A stretch of 13,571 bases of DNA, taken from positions 1 through 13,571 of the forward strand of contig JBJXFK010000186.1 of NCBI GenBank assembly GCA_046155505.1, given 5' to 3'. A program made the position numbers and the translations under genes. Shown piece by piece: positions 1-7,099 of this stretch. Within the stretch, counting starts at the first letter, position 1, and the number at the start of each line of letters is the position of its first letter. The notes beneath the pieces were generated by a model that did not search any database, was not told the origin of the DNA, and worked only from the letters and a program-made list of their open reading frames with translations. This stretch comes from JBJXFK01 sp046155505. Lineage in GTDB: Bacteria > Planctomycetota > Phycisphaerae > UBA1845 > Fen-1342.

Positions 1-281
1 GCAGACGCGCCGGCGAACACCGGCAATCCGACGATGCCAGCGCCCAGATACGTCGCGACCGCCGCCACGCCCAGCCACGGCCCCAGCGCCACGCCGGCGA
101 GCACCACGACCAGCGTCTGCATCGTTACAGGCACGGGCGTGAATGGCAGCGGGAAACTCACCTGGGCCGAGATCGCCAGAAGCACCGCGAACGCAAATAC
201 CCACGCGGCCTGCGTCACAATCGCTCGTCCGCCGGTCGTCACAGCCAACGCACTTGTCGTCACATTCGATACAGATCGCAT
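1..281 (-). CDS. bioY: BioY biotin transporter, partial (N-terminal 93 residues)
   Basis: This is the substrate-binding, membrane-embedded S component of a biotin ECF-type transporter, which takes up biotin alone or with an ATPase/EcfT module. Only the first 93 codons are present; the gene runs off the left edge. The family is about 180-200 residues long. A roughly 25-residue polar N-terminus is followed by a hydrophobic segment and then the BioY hallmark around residues 38-55, with ISAQVSFPLPFTPVPVTMQT seen in full. This leads into a Gly/Ala/Leu-rich membrane stretch ending near GLPVFAG (residues 85-91). The ATG at 281 is the first ATG of the frame; an in-frame stop lies further upstream and there is no strong ribosome binding site. 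It follows manA on the same strand after 83 bp, so it may be co-transcribed or have its own promoter. Family assignment is secure; the transport partner is not visible. Confidence 0.87.
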   Translation of the reverse strand, partial: MRSVSNVTTSALAVTTGGRAIVTQAAWVFAFAVLLAISAQVSFPLPFTPVPVTMQTLVVVLAGVALGPWLGVAAVATYLGAGIVGLPVFAGAS

Positions 282-364
282 ATTCGTCACTCGCTCGTGG
301 TCTACATTCGGTGTGTGCAAGCCGCACCCAACGCGTCAGAGTCTACTTGCGTTCCGCGGCTCGC

Positions 365-1441
365 TCAACCGCGCGAACCACGCACCGTCAGCGACACCGT
401 ATCGCCCGTCGGCTGCTCGCGCGGCGGATGCGGGATGCCAGCCAGCGTGCTCACAACCGGCAGCCGCACCTCCAGCACGTCGCAATCCGCGAGCGCTTCG
501 ATCAACGTTTCGCGACTGTCCGCCGGGATCAACAGCACGTCGCCGATCGCAAACGGCTGCACGTATTGCTTACGCCGCATTACGCCACTACCCGCGATCA
601 CGATCCACACAATCGGCTCGGCGTGCGGAAACGTCTGTCGCAAGCCCTCGCTGAATCGCACGCGATCGATGTGAAACGAATCGCATCGCACGAGCCGCGT
701 GAGCGTCGCCCACGGGCCGGCGACGTGCGAGCGCGGCTGCACAATCTCGTCCATCGCCACGTCGAAAAGCAGATTGTCGAGCGCCTGCGCGACGTGCAAT
801 TCGCGCGGCTTGCCGTCCAGCCCGACGCGGCCCCAGTCGTACAAGCGATATGTCACGTCGGAAGGCGTCTGCACCTCGGCGACCACAATTCCGCCACCGA
901 TCGCGTGCGGCAATCCGCTCGGCAGATAGAAACAGTCGCCACGCCGTACGCTCACTTCATTGAACAGCGCCGCGAGCGCGGGCGAGTTCGCCGCGTGTGC
1001 CACGTCCGCGCGCTGCACGCCGGGCCGCAAGCCGAGATACAGCTTCGCACCCGGTTCGGCATGCAGCACGAACCACGATTCGTGCTTGATCGCCGCGCCG
1101 CTTGTCGCGGCCGCGCCGCCGGGCCGCGGATGCACCTGCATGCTCAGATTTTCGCGCGCGTCGAGCAACTTGATCAGCAGCGGAAACCGGCCATCGACCG
1201 GCGTCGCGCCGCCAAGCAGATCGCGGCCCCACACCGCGAACAATTCGCTGATCGTCTGCCCCGCCAGCGGCCCGTCGGCGACGACCGACTCCTCGCCCGA
1301 TAGGCTCACCAGTTCCCATGACTCGCCGATCGGCCCGTCGCCTAGCAGCGGCTTGCCGAGTAGCGCGGCGAGCTGTCGCCCGCCCCACGGACGCGGCTTG
1401 AAGATCGGCCGAAATCGAACCGGCAGCGGCGGGATATTCAT
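365..1441 (-). CDS. manA: Mannose-6-phosphate isomerase, type I (ManA)
   Basis: The enzyme interconverts fructose-6-phosphate and mannose-6-phosphate in the cytoplasm, feeding mannose into glycolysis or supplying GDP-mannose synthesis for glycans. The 358-residue product matches the short bacterial (Bacillus-like) ManA class. It opens with PIFKPRPWGG (12-21). Zinc ligands are visible as Q102 and H104 in SMQVHP, E121 in KHESWF and H179 in LPHAIGGG. The active-site strand TYRLYDWGR lies at 197-205. A second cupin-like half follows, with IAGSGVM at 282-288 and FAIGDVLLIPA at 297-307. The ATG at 1441 overlaps the TGA of the upstream helix-hairpin-helix gene (ATGA), which fits translational coupling. 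The frame stays open further upstream to 1780, but that part is antisense-like shadow of the neighbour and is Arg-rich, so it is excluded. Confidence 0.93.
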   Translation of the reverse strand: MNIPPLPVRFRPIFKPRPWGGRQLAALLGKPLLGDGPIGESWELVSLSGEESVVADGPLAGQTISELFAVWGRDLLGGATPVDGRFPLLIKLLDARENLSMQVHPRPGGAAATSGAAIKHESWFVLHAEPGAKLYLGLRPGVQRADVAHAANSPALAALFNEVSVRRGDCFYLPSGLPHAIGGGIVVAEVQTPSDVTYRLYDWGRVGLDGKPRELHVAQALDNLLFDVAMDEIVQPRSHVAGPWATLTRLVRCDSFHIDRVRFSEGLRQTFPHAEPIVWIVIAGSGVMRRKQYVQPFAIGDVLLIPADSRETLIEALADCDVLEVRLPVVSTLAGIPHPPREQPTGDTVSLTVRGSRG

Positions 1442-1782
1442 GGCCGATTCGCCTCGCCGATCGGTGGTGCGTCGAACGAGAGCATGGACCGCAGCTTTGC
1501 GATCGTCTTGGGGCCGATGCGTTTGACCGCGTCGAGGTCGGCCTCGCTGCGAAATACGTGCCAGCCGCCCGCACGCGAGCGATAGGCGACGATCTCTTCG
1601 GCGAGTTTGCGCCCGATTCCGGGGAGCAGCATCAGGTCGTCCACGGTTGCGGTGTTTGGGTTCACGCGCAGCGACACATCCCGCGCGAGCGGCGTGCCGC
1701 GTGACCCGCGATCGCCCGCCGCCAGCACCCCGGCGATGAGCATCAGTAGTAACGCCGATCCCAGCGCGCTGCGTTGCCACAT
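1438..1782 (-). CDS. ComEA-like helix-hairpin-helix protein with N-terminal membrane segment
   Basis: A 114-residue protein with one N-terminal hydrophobic segment (residues 6-22, rich in Leu, Ala and Ile) followed by a short linker and a ComEA-type tandem helix-hairpin-helix domain. The diagnostic features are VNPNTATVDDLMLLPGIG (40-57), then KLAEEIVAYR (59-68), and the second hairpin KRIGPKTIAKLR (87-98). In characterised relatives, ComEA is a membrane-anchored DNA receptor for transformation. Many bacteria carry similar small proteins of unproven role, and no other competence gene is present here, so a DNA-uptake function is only an inference. The start at 1782 (MWQRSALG) was chosen because it puts the membrane segment directly at the N-terminus; the open frame continues to 2055 but that part is Arg-rich and low in coding character. 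It is the first gene of a likely unit with manA. Confidence 0.82.
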   Translation of the reverse strand: MWQRSALGSALLLMLIAGVLAAGDRGSRGTPLARDVSLRVNPNTATVDDLMLLPGIGRKLAEEIVAYRSRAGGWHVFRSEADLDAVKRIGPKTIAKLRSMLSFDAPPIGEANRP

Positions 1783-1966
1783 GCGGGCGAATCGTACACG
1801 GGGATTGACCGCGCGGGTCGCAGAAAACCGCCGCCGGGATCGGTTACGGTCGCAGATTTGCGGCTCGCGCCAAACGCACTTCGGAAGAAACCATCGAAAA
1901 TAACTCCGCCTGCGCCTAGCATGCGGCACTTCGAAACTCGCCGGGACGGTCGGTGGAGAGCGCTGC
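1783..1966. promoter_or_regulatory. Divergent intergenic region between the ComEA-like gene and the kinase operon
   Basis: This 184-bp gap separates two divergent units and must hold promoters for both. On the minus strand a TACGAT box (1791-1796) lies 8 nt before the ComEA-like ATG and could be a -10 element, giving a nearly leaderless message; no convincing -35 is seen at normal spacing. On the plus strand TAGCAT at 1917-1922 is a weak -10 candidate. A purine stretch (GGTGGAGAG) lies shortly before the GTG at 1967. No RNA gene or long repeat was found. The assignments are weak pattern matches. Confidence 0.3.
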
Positions 1967-4336
1967 GTGGACCCAATCAACGATACGCGAACGAATCGCG
2001 ACCACCGAGACCCGCTTCTGAGCGACATCGATCGCGCGCTGCGCGACGCCCCCACACCGCAACCGATCCCGTTTCCCGAAATCGCCGGCTATCGTGTTCT
2101 GCGCAAGCGCGGCGAAGGCGGGCAAGGCACGGTGTTCGAAGCCGAAGAGCTTGCCACACATCGGCGCGTGTGCATCAAGGTGTTACGTGATCGCGATCTG
2201 GCACAGGACGCCGACCGGGCGCGATTTGATCTGGAGATTCGCACGCTCGCGGCGATTCGCCACGATGCGATCGTGCCGATTTTTTCCGCAGGCCAGACAG
2301 CGAGCGGCGCACAGTATTGCGTGATGCCGCTGATCGAGGGTGCGCCGATCACGCACTATGCGGCGGTCAAGTGCCCCGGCCCGCGCGAGGTGTTGGCGCT
2401 GATGGCTGAAGTCTGTCGCGCGATCGGGCATGTGCATCGCAACGCACACATGATCCATCGCGATTTGAAGCCATCGAATATTCTGGTTGACGCCGAAGGC
2501 AAGCCGACCGTTCTCGACTTCGGCCTCGCGCGGCCGCTGGGCGTGCAGCTCAGTGGTCTCACGCAGAGCCGCGAAGTGCTCGGCACGGCGGCGTACATGT
2601 CGCCCGAGCAGACGCGCGAATCGAGCAACAAGCTGACGGCGACATCGGACGTGTACTCGCTGGGCGTTGTTTTGTTCGAGCTGCTGACCGGGCAACTGCC
2701 GTATCGCGTGCAGCCGGACAACTGGGTCGCGAGCACGCTGATCATTCAACACGAGGAGCCGCCGCCGCCGAGCCGTGTCTTGCGAGCGGCGGGCGGCTCG
2801 ACGGGTTCGCGTGCGCAGCGCATCGATGCCGACGTGGACACGATCGTGCTCAAGGCGCTGGGCAAGGAGCCGCAACATCGATATGCCGATGCGATCGAGC
2901 TCGCGGATGATATTGAGCGGTATTTGCGGGGCGAGGCGATTGTGGCCAAGCGACACAGCACGTCATACATCGCGTACCGCCGATTGCGGCGTTTTGCGTC
3001 AACGAACGTGCTGGCGACGCAACTGATGTGTGTACTTGTGGCGGCGAGTTTCACGCAATACCTCGCGAGTGAATTCATCTCACGGGTAACGCCGCTCGAT
3101 GTTTGGTTCACGAATGTCGCTTCGCGTTTCGGCGGTCCCGCGGCGGCACCGACCGAGATGCGCCACGTGTCGGTGTTGACGATCGGCGGCCCCGAGCAGA
3201 TGCGCGCGGCGGCCGCGCTGGCTGAGGTCGAATGGCCCGAGGAGTCAGGCGCAGCCGCCGAGGCACCATCGTCCGCAGACACTCCGCGGCGACGGGCAGA
3301 CCGACTGGTTTTTGCGCGGCTTCTCGATCGGTTGGCGCAATCGAAGACGCCGCCACGCGTCGTTGTGTTCAATATTGCCTTTCGACACGACTCAGCCGGC
3401 GACGGCGAGTTCGTGGCCGCCGTAGCGCGGCTGCGAGAGGTCGGTTGCCGTTTGATGATTGCCCGCGAGCGGCACGGCGCCCCTTCTCCGCAAAGCCGGC
3501 CGTCGGCACTCATCGACGCTGCCGATCGCAACGGACTGTTCCATGCGCGGGTCGGCGCGGCACCGGGTTGGGAGCTGACCTTGCTGATCGTGCGTTCGGG
3601 CGTTGCACCGGCACCGACCGGCCCGATGCTGGCTTTCGCGCTCGCGCGGCATCCGGAATCCGATCCAAGGTTCAGCGTCAGCGACGACCTGGGTATCGGC
3701 CACGTTGACTATTTCAACGCCGAGTCGCGAGAAGGCGTCCCAGACGACCTGGCACCGCGCGAGGTCGTCCGATTTTCCGGTGTCACTGAGGTCGTTGAGC
3801 CGGAGCTCGGCTTGGAGCGCGGGGACGTGACGCCCTTCATCGTCCTGAATCCCCCGCCAACCGAGACGACCGATGCAGCCACGAAAACTATTGACGCGTT
3901 CTTTTCCGCAAGCGACGCCGAATTGGCGCGATTCGCTGCGGAGCGTGTGGTCGTGATTGGTTTTGATCGAAATTTGGCCGATCGCGTGCGGGATCACGGC
4001 GGCGCGATGCGGCCGTTTGTGCTGTTGCCGGCGGTCGGGATCGAGCAATTGCTCTCGGGTCGAGTGCTGCAGCTCATCAACCCGTGGCCGGCCCTGGCCG
4101 TCGTGCTGCTGGCGTGCGGGTTCGGTACGTTTCTCGGGCGAGTTTCAGCAACGCGCGTCGCTCAACTGTGCGGCGTTTTGCTGGTGTGCGCGATATTGAT
4201 CGTGCTGGGCGCGCTGCTCACGGCGCGGCTCGCGCTAGTTGCCTGCAACCCATTCATTCCGATCGCCGGGTTGGTCTGCGCCGCGGCGCTGTCGGCGGGG
4301 GTGCAACGGGCGCACCTCGCGGACCGAAGAATCTAA
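1967..4336 (+). CDS. Transmembrane Ser/Thr protein kinase with C-terminal CHASE2 sensor domain
   Basis: A 789-residue Hanks-type kinase receptor. The cytoplasmic kinase domain (about 42-320) has all key residues: glycine loop G49-x-G51-xx-G54-x-V56, Lys71, helix-C Glu90, HRDLKPSN (164-171) with Asp166, DFG (184-186), SPE (212-214) and Asp228. It should therefore be active and of the RD type. A membrane segment at about 348-366 leads to an outside region (about 367-706) that fits CHASE2: RVVVFNIAF (464-472), D479 region, and VVVIGFDRN...GIEQLLSGRVLQ (661-702). Three more membrane segments follow (about 707-725, 732-757, 759-779). CHASE2 typically has just this pattern of one TM, sensor, three TMs. 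Usually it precedes the output domain; here it follows. The GTG start at 1967 is the first usable start and lies behind a GGTGGAGAG stretch. The gene heads a likely four-gene operon. The ligand and substrates are unknown. Confidence 0.9.
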   Translation: MDPINDTRTNRDHRDPLLSDIDRALRDAPTPQPIPFPEIAGYRVLRKRGEGGQGTVFEAEELATHRRVCIKVLRDRDLAQDADRARFDLEIRTLAAIRHDAIVPIFSAGQTASGAQYCVMPLIEGAPITHYAAVKCPGPREVLALMAEVCRAIGHVHRNAHMIHRDLKPSNILVDAEGKPTVLDFGLARPLGVQLSGLTQSREVLGTAAYMSPEQTRESSNKLTATSDVYSLGVVLFELLTGQLPYRVQPDNWVASTLIIQHEEPPPPSRVLRAAGGSTGSRAQRIDADVDTIVLKALGKEPQHRYADAIELADDIERYLRGEAIVAKRHSTSYIAYRRLRRFASTNVLATQLMCVLVAASFTQYLASEFISRVTPLDVWFTNVASRFGGPAAAPTEMRHVSVLTIGGPEQMRAAAALAEVEWPEESGAAAEAPSSADTPRRRADRLVFARLLDRLAQSKTPPRVVVFNIAFRHDSAGDGEFVAAVARLREVGCRLMIARERHGAPSPQSRPSALIDAADRNGLFHARVGAAPGWELTLLIVRSGVAPAPTGPMLAFALARHPESDPRFSVSDDLGIGHVDYFNAESREGVPDDLAPREVVRFSGVTEVVEPELGLERGDVTPFIVLNPPPTETTDAATKTIDAFFSASDAELARFAAERVVVIGFDRNLADRVRDHGGAMRPFVLLPAVGIEQLLSGRVLQLINPWPALAVVLLACGFGTFLGRVSATRVAQLCGVLLVCAILIVLGALLTARLALVACNPFIPIAGLVCAAALSAGVQRAHLADRRI

Positions 4337-4360
4337 CGGGCTCTTGAGAAGGAGAATCGC

Positions 4361-5110
4361 GTGCGACTGACTTTGATGATCGCGGGGCTGACGGCCCTTG
4401 CATTGGCGTGCGCTGGATGCGGGAAAACCCATCACCGGTTCGAACCCTTTTCCGAAAGCGATTTTGCAACGTCGGCAAAGGTGCGGCTGATTGGGATCGT
4501 CATGCGATCGGGCTCGACCGGCGAACTGAAGTACATCGACGTGACGAAATTCGCCGTCGGCGGACTTGCCATCGATCCGACCGACCTGCGCGTTCCCAGC
4601 GATTTCGTCGCGTTCCAATATAAGCTGATTCTGACGTCGACCGCGGCGGCGGGGACCGATGAGTACACCTTCGCGCTCGGTCGCGAATCCGGCAGCGCCG
4701 CATCCAATGCGCTTGCCAAATGGGAGACGCCGAGCGGCGGGCTGCACCTCCAGTCGGGTTGGTTCTATCTTGTGAGACGATGGCCCTACGCGCGCACCGG
4801 AACGACCATCGGTCCGTCGGTGCATCAAATCGTCTCGATCGCCCCGCCGCCGGGACCGCCGCCGCATCTTGCGATCGCCGTGTCCACCGCATCCGGTCTC
4901 GATCGCTGGTACTTGATCAATGCGGATCGGTCGCTGAGCATCTCGACGCTGAACTCGACCAGCACCGTAACCTTGACCACGAAGGACACTTATGTCGAAG
5001 CGACCGCCACGTCGATCTCTGCGCCGATCGCGAACAACGATCCGATGAACGCCGCGAACGTCGAGCGCGCCTGGATCACGACGGTGATCGACAAATTTCC
5101 GTGGCCGTGA
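4361..5110 (+). CDS. Exported protein, probable lipoprotein, with GLH-LVRRWP motif; family unknown
   Basis: I do not recognise this 249-residue protein. It starts with GTG behind a strong ribosome binding site (AAGGAG, 4349-4354, 6 nt spacing), 24 bp after the kinase stop. Residues 1-20 form an export signal (MRLTLMIAGLTALALACAGC). Cys20 after Ala-Gly suggests a lipoprotein, although Cys at -3 is not a standard lipobox residue. The mature part is predicted beta-rich: GELKYIDV (54-61), FQYKLILTS (85-93), then the motif GLH...WFYLVRRWPYAR (127-145), a Pro-rich linker (162-168) and a Thr/Ser-rich C-terminal half. The KYID element and the LVRRWP motif recur in the next gene, so the two are likely tandem paralogues. 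Position after a CHASE2 kinase and before a pseudopilin suggests an envelope role, but that is inference only. Confidence 0.8.
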   Translation: MRLTLMIAGLTALALACAGCGKTHHRFEPFSESDFATSAKVRLIGIVMRSGSTGELKYIDVTKFAVGGLAIDPTDLRVPSDFVAFQYKLILTSTAAAGTDEYTFALGRESGSAASNALAKWETPSGGLHLQSGWFYLVRRWPYARTGTTIGPSVHQIVSIAPPPGPPPHLAIAVSTASGLDRWYLINADRSLSISTLNSTSTVTLTTKDTYVEATATSISAPIANNDPMNAANVERAWITTVIDKFPWP

Positions 5111-5142
5111 GCATCGGCTGCCGCCCAAAAGGAGACGCGTTC

Positions 5143-5967
5143 ATGACAAAGAGAGTACTCGGAGTTTTCGTCCTGCTGACCATCGTCGGCCAGGCTTCGG
5201 CGTCGCCGCCGACGGCCAGCATCACCGGATTCGTCGAATGGGAAAATGGCGCGATGAAGTTTGTGGACATGCGCACACTGTTCCCGACGGGAATCGCGCT
5301 CCCGCCGAATGCCTCCACCGGCGCGATCCCCTTTTCGTTCTCAACCGGAACGGGCAGCAAGCGCGTCGTGGGCGTGCGATTGTCGATCAAGAATGACGCT
5401 GACGTTTCGTTTGACGTCGTCGTTGTCGCGCCAAGTGAAGCGGAGTCGCAGACGATTGGAGGAAACTGGATAGGAACGCTGCGAGAACCGACAGAAGGGC
5501 TGCACATGGACACCGAAGGCGGATTCTGGCTGGTCCGCCGCTGGCCCGTGATCCGCTCCGCGGGAATCTCGGTGGCGGGCGTCAGCTCATTTCGTCCAAA
5601 CGGGACAAGCACGACACAATCAACCTCGCTGCCGAACGACCCGACACCCGATGCCGAATTCAGAGCGGATGCGACATCCACCGATTCGTCCCTGGCGGTC
5701 TCGGTCAAATTCCCCTCCGGCGAAACGAACCGCCGCGTGCGCGTCGCTGCGTTTGGGGACTGGCACGAAAAAGAGGTCCTCGTTCGGCGCAACAAAGCTT
5801 CGCAAGGGAATTGGTCGAACCCACTGACGCGTCGCGGCAATTTTGTTCTCGCGAATTACGCCGATGGCGGCAACGTCAGCGTGCAAGCACCAACCAGTCC
5901 GAACGACGCCGCGGCCGAGCTGTCGGATTGGATACGATTTGTCGGCACGGCGGCGGGGCTCAAGTAG
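5143..5967 (+). CDS. Secreted protein with GLH-LVRRWP motif, paralogue of the preceding gene; family unknown
   Basis: A 274-residue protein of no family I recognise. The ATG at 5143 follows an AAAAGGAG ribosome binding site with about 8 nt spacing and lies 32 bp after the preceding stop; the open frame extends upstream to 4720 only as a shadow of that gene. A classical signal peptide ends in QASASPP, with cleavage probably after Ala20. The mature part has ITGFVEWENGAMKFVDM (27-43), VVGVRLSIKN (75-84), FDVVVVAPSE (90-99) and GLHMDTEGGFWLVRRWPVIR (119-138), which align with matching elements of the upstream protein with a one-residue shift between GLH and LVRRWP. The C-terminal half differs (KEVLVRRNK at 210-218, ending in AELSDWIRFVGTAAGLK). 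There is no lipobox, so this one may be periplasmic or released. No catalytic motif is evident. Confidence 0.8.
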   Translation: MTKRVLGVFVLLTIVGQASASPPTASITGFVEWENGAMKFVDMRTLFPTGIALPPNASTGAIPFSFSTGTGSKRVVGVRLSIKNDADVSFDVVVVAPSEAESQTIGGNWIGTLREPTEGLHMDTEGGFWLVRRWPVIRSAGISVAGVSSFRPNGTSTTQSTSLPNDPTPDAEFRADATSTDSSLAVSVKFPSGETNRRVRVAAFGDWHEKEVLVRRNKASQGNWSNPLTRRGNFVLANYADGGNVSVQAPTSPNDAAAELSDWIRFVGTAAGLK

Positions 5968-6045
5968 GTACGCGCAAGCTCCCGAGCAACGCGTTACCCC
6001 GGTGTGCATTCGCATGTGCGTCGTCACGCGCCGAGGAGGAAATCC

Positions 6046-6990
6046 GTGCTGAATCGCAATCAGCCTTCGAACCGTGTGAGCGCGTATGCCTTCACGCTCA
6101 TCGAACTGCTCGTCGTCGTCGCCATCATCTCCACGCTGATCGCGATCCTGCTGCCCAGTCTCTCGGTCGCACGCGCGACGACGCGCACGTCCATCTGCGC
6201 CAGCAACATGCGGCAACTGGGCGTCGGGGCGGCGATGTATGCCGACGCCAATCGCGGCAGCATGATTCCCGGTCGGCCCGCCCGATTCGGCGACAACAGC
6301 CTGAACGTCTATCCGGTCGGCAACGGCCTGCAATGGCGGCCGCGATGGTATGTGCGGATGGGCGCCGAGTGCGGGTTCTATGCGTTCAACGAACCCAGCA
6401 CCGACCCGGCGCGCGACAACACGCTGCTGATCACCTCGGGCACCGTGTTCACCTGTCCGGAGGTCGCCGAGCGGCTCAACAATCGCAACGCACCCTACGG
6501 CTACAACTTTCAGTTCCTGGGCAACACGCGGTTCAAGGGCGGGCAGGAGGCGCGCGGCTTCATTCGTTTTCCGGTGAAGATCGAGAATCTGAATGCCGCC
6601 GGCACGGTGATGGCGGCGGACGCACTGGGCACGGCGGCCGGCCGGCCCGCTGCGACGCGGACCGACTATCGCATCGATGGCGGCAGCGAACTCACCGCGA
6701 TCGGCAATCACGCATGGTCGCTCGACCCGCCGCGATTGACGGCGACGAGCGACTACTGCGACGACAACAATCGCACGCCGGAGAATCGGTCGGCACCAGA
6801 CGAGCGACATCGGACGCGCGCGAACACGCTGTTCGTCGACGGGCATGTGACGGCGCTCAGCGCGCGATCGCTCGGCTATGTGCAGGATGGTGACGGGCGG
6901 TTTCTGGCCGAGTTGCCGAATTCCGCCGACATCACCAACCGCTTGTTCAGCGGCAGCGGACGCGATGACGATCCGCCGCCGATCAACTGA
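6046..6990 (+). CDS. Type II secretion/type IV pilin-like pseudopilin with H-X9-DG signature
   Basis: A 314-residue pseudopilin. The N-terminus carries the class III signal AFTLIELLVVVAIISTLIAI (15-34), with Phe16 as the expected first mature residue and Glu20 at mature position +5, followed by the long hydrophobic helix. The residue before the cleavage site is Ala15 rather than the usual Gly. Near the C-terminus H255, nine residues, then D265-G266 (RTRANTLFVDG) match the H-X9-DG pattern seen in the expanded pseudopilin families of Planctomycetota and relatives. The start is GTG at 6046 behind GAGGAGGAA (6033-6041); an ATG-like upstream extension to 6004 is less likely because it lacks that site. 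It is the last gene of the kinase operon, 78 bp after gene three, and is followed by a terminator hairpin. Its exact structure or partner is not evident; no secretin or ATPase gene is present. Confidence 0.88.
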   Translation: MLNRNQPSNRVSAYAFTLIELLVVVAIISTLIAILLPSLSVARATTRTSICASNMRQLGVGAAMYADANRGSMIPGRPARFGDNSLNVYPVGNGLQWRPRWYVRMGAECGFYAFNEPSTDPARDNTLLITSGTVFTCPEVAERLNNRNAPYGYNFQFLGNTRFKGGQEARGFIRFPVKIENLNAAGTVMAADALGTAAGRPAATRTDYRIDGGSELTAIGNHAWSLDPPRLTATSDYCDDNNRTPENRSAPDERHRTRANTLFVDGHVTALSARSLGYVQDGDGRFLAELPNSADITNRLFSGSGRDDDPPPIN

Positions 6991-6997
6991 GCGGGTG

Positions 6998-7023
6998 GGG
7001 CAGGGATGTTCCCTGCCCGTTTT
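6998..7023 (+). terminator. Rho-independent terminator of the kinase operon
   Basis: A perfect 9-bp stem, GGGCAGGGA (6998-7006) pairing with TCCCTGCCC (7010-7018), closes a TGT loop and is followed by GTTTT. It starts 8 bp after the pseudopilin stop. The hairpin is symmetric, so it could also act on messages from the convergent gene, but the T run favours the plus strand. Confidence 0.75.
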
Positions 7024-7050
7024 GTCGTTTCAAGATGCACAATGCGGCGC

Positions 7051-7072
7051 GGCCGGGCAGAAATGCCCGGCC
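7051..7072. repeat. Perfect palindrome with GAAA loop between convergent genes
   Basis: GGCCGGGCA (7051-7059) and TGCCCGGCC (7064-7072) form a perfect 9-bp stem around a GAAA tetraloop. It lies 28 bp beyond the 3' end of the minus-strand FG-GAP gene and 33 bp beyond the preceding hairpin. It could serve as a terminator structure for the minus-strand gene or be a dispersed intergenic palindrome. There is no adjacent T run on the minus strand. Confidence 0.55.
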
Positions 7073-7099
7073 CACCCACAAAGTGCCCGCCGCCAGATA

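Noticed and set aside
143..1303. Long plus-strand open frame (386 codons)
   Set aside because: It is antisense to manA and partly bioY, is rich in Arg/His/Ala with no recognisable motif, and arises from G/C-biased third positions of the real genes.
1442..1780. N-terminal extension of manA
   Set aside because: The frame is open but overlaps the ComEA-like gene, is Arg-rich, and lies outside the ManA family start; the ATG at 1441 with ATGA overlap fits better.
2183..3531. Minus-strand frames of 257 and 261 codons across the kinase
   Set aside because: They overlap the catalytic motifs of the kinase on the opposite strand and show no family features.
4720..5142. Upstream extension of the second exported protein
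   Set aside because: It overlaps the preceding gene in another frame and would bury the signal peptide that starts at 5143 behind a good ribosome binding site.
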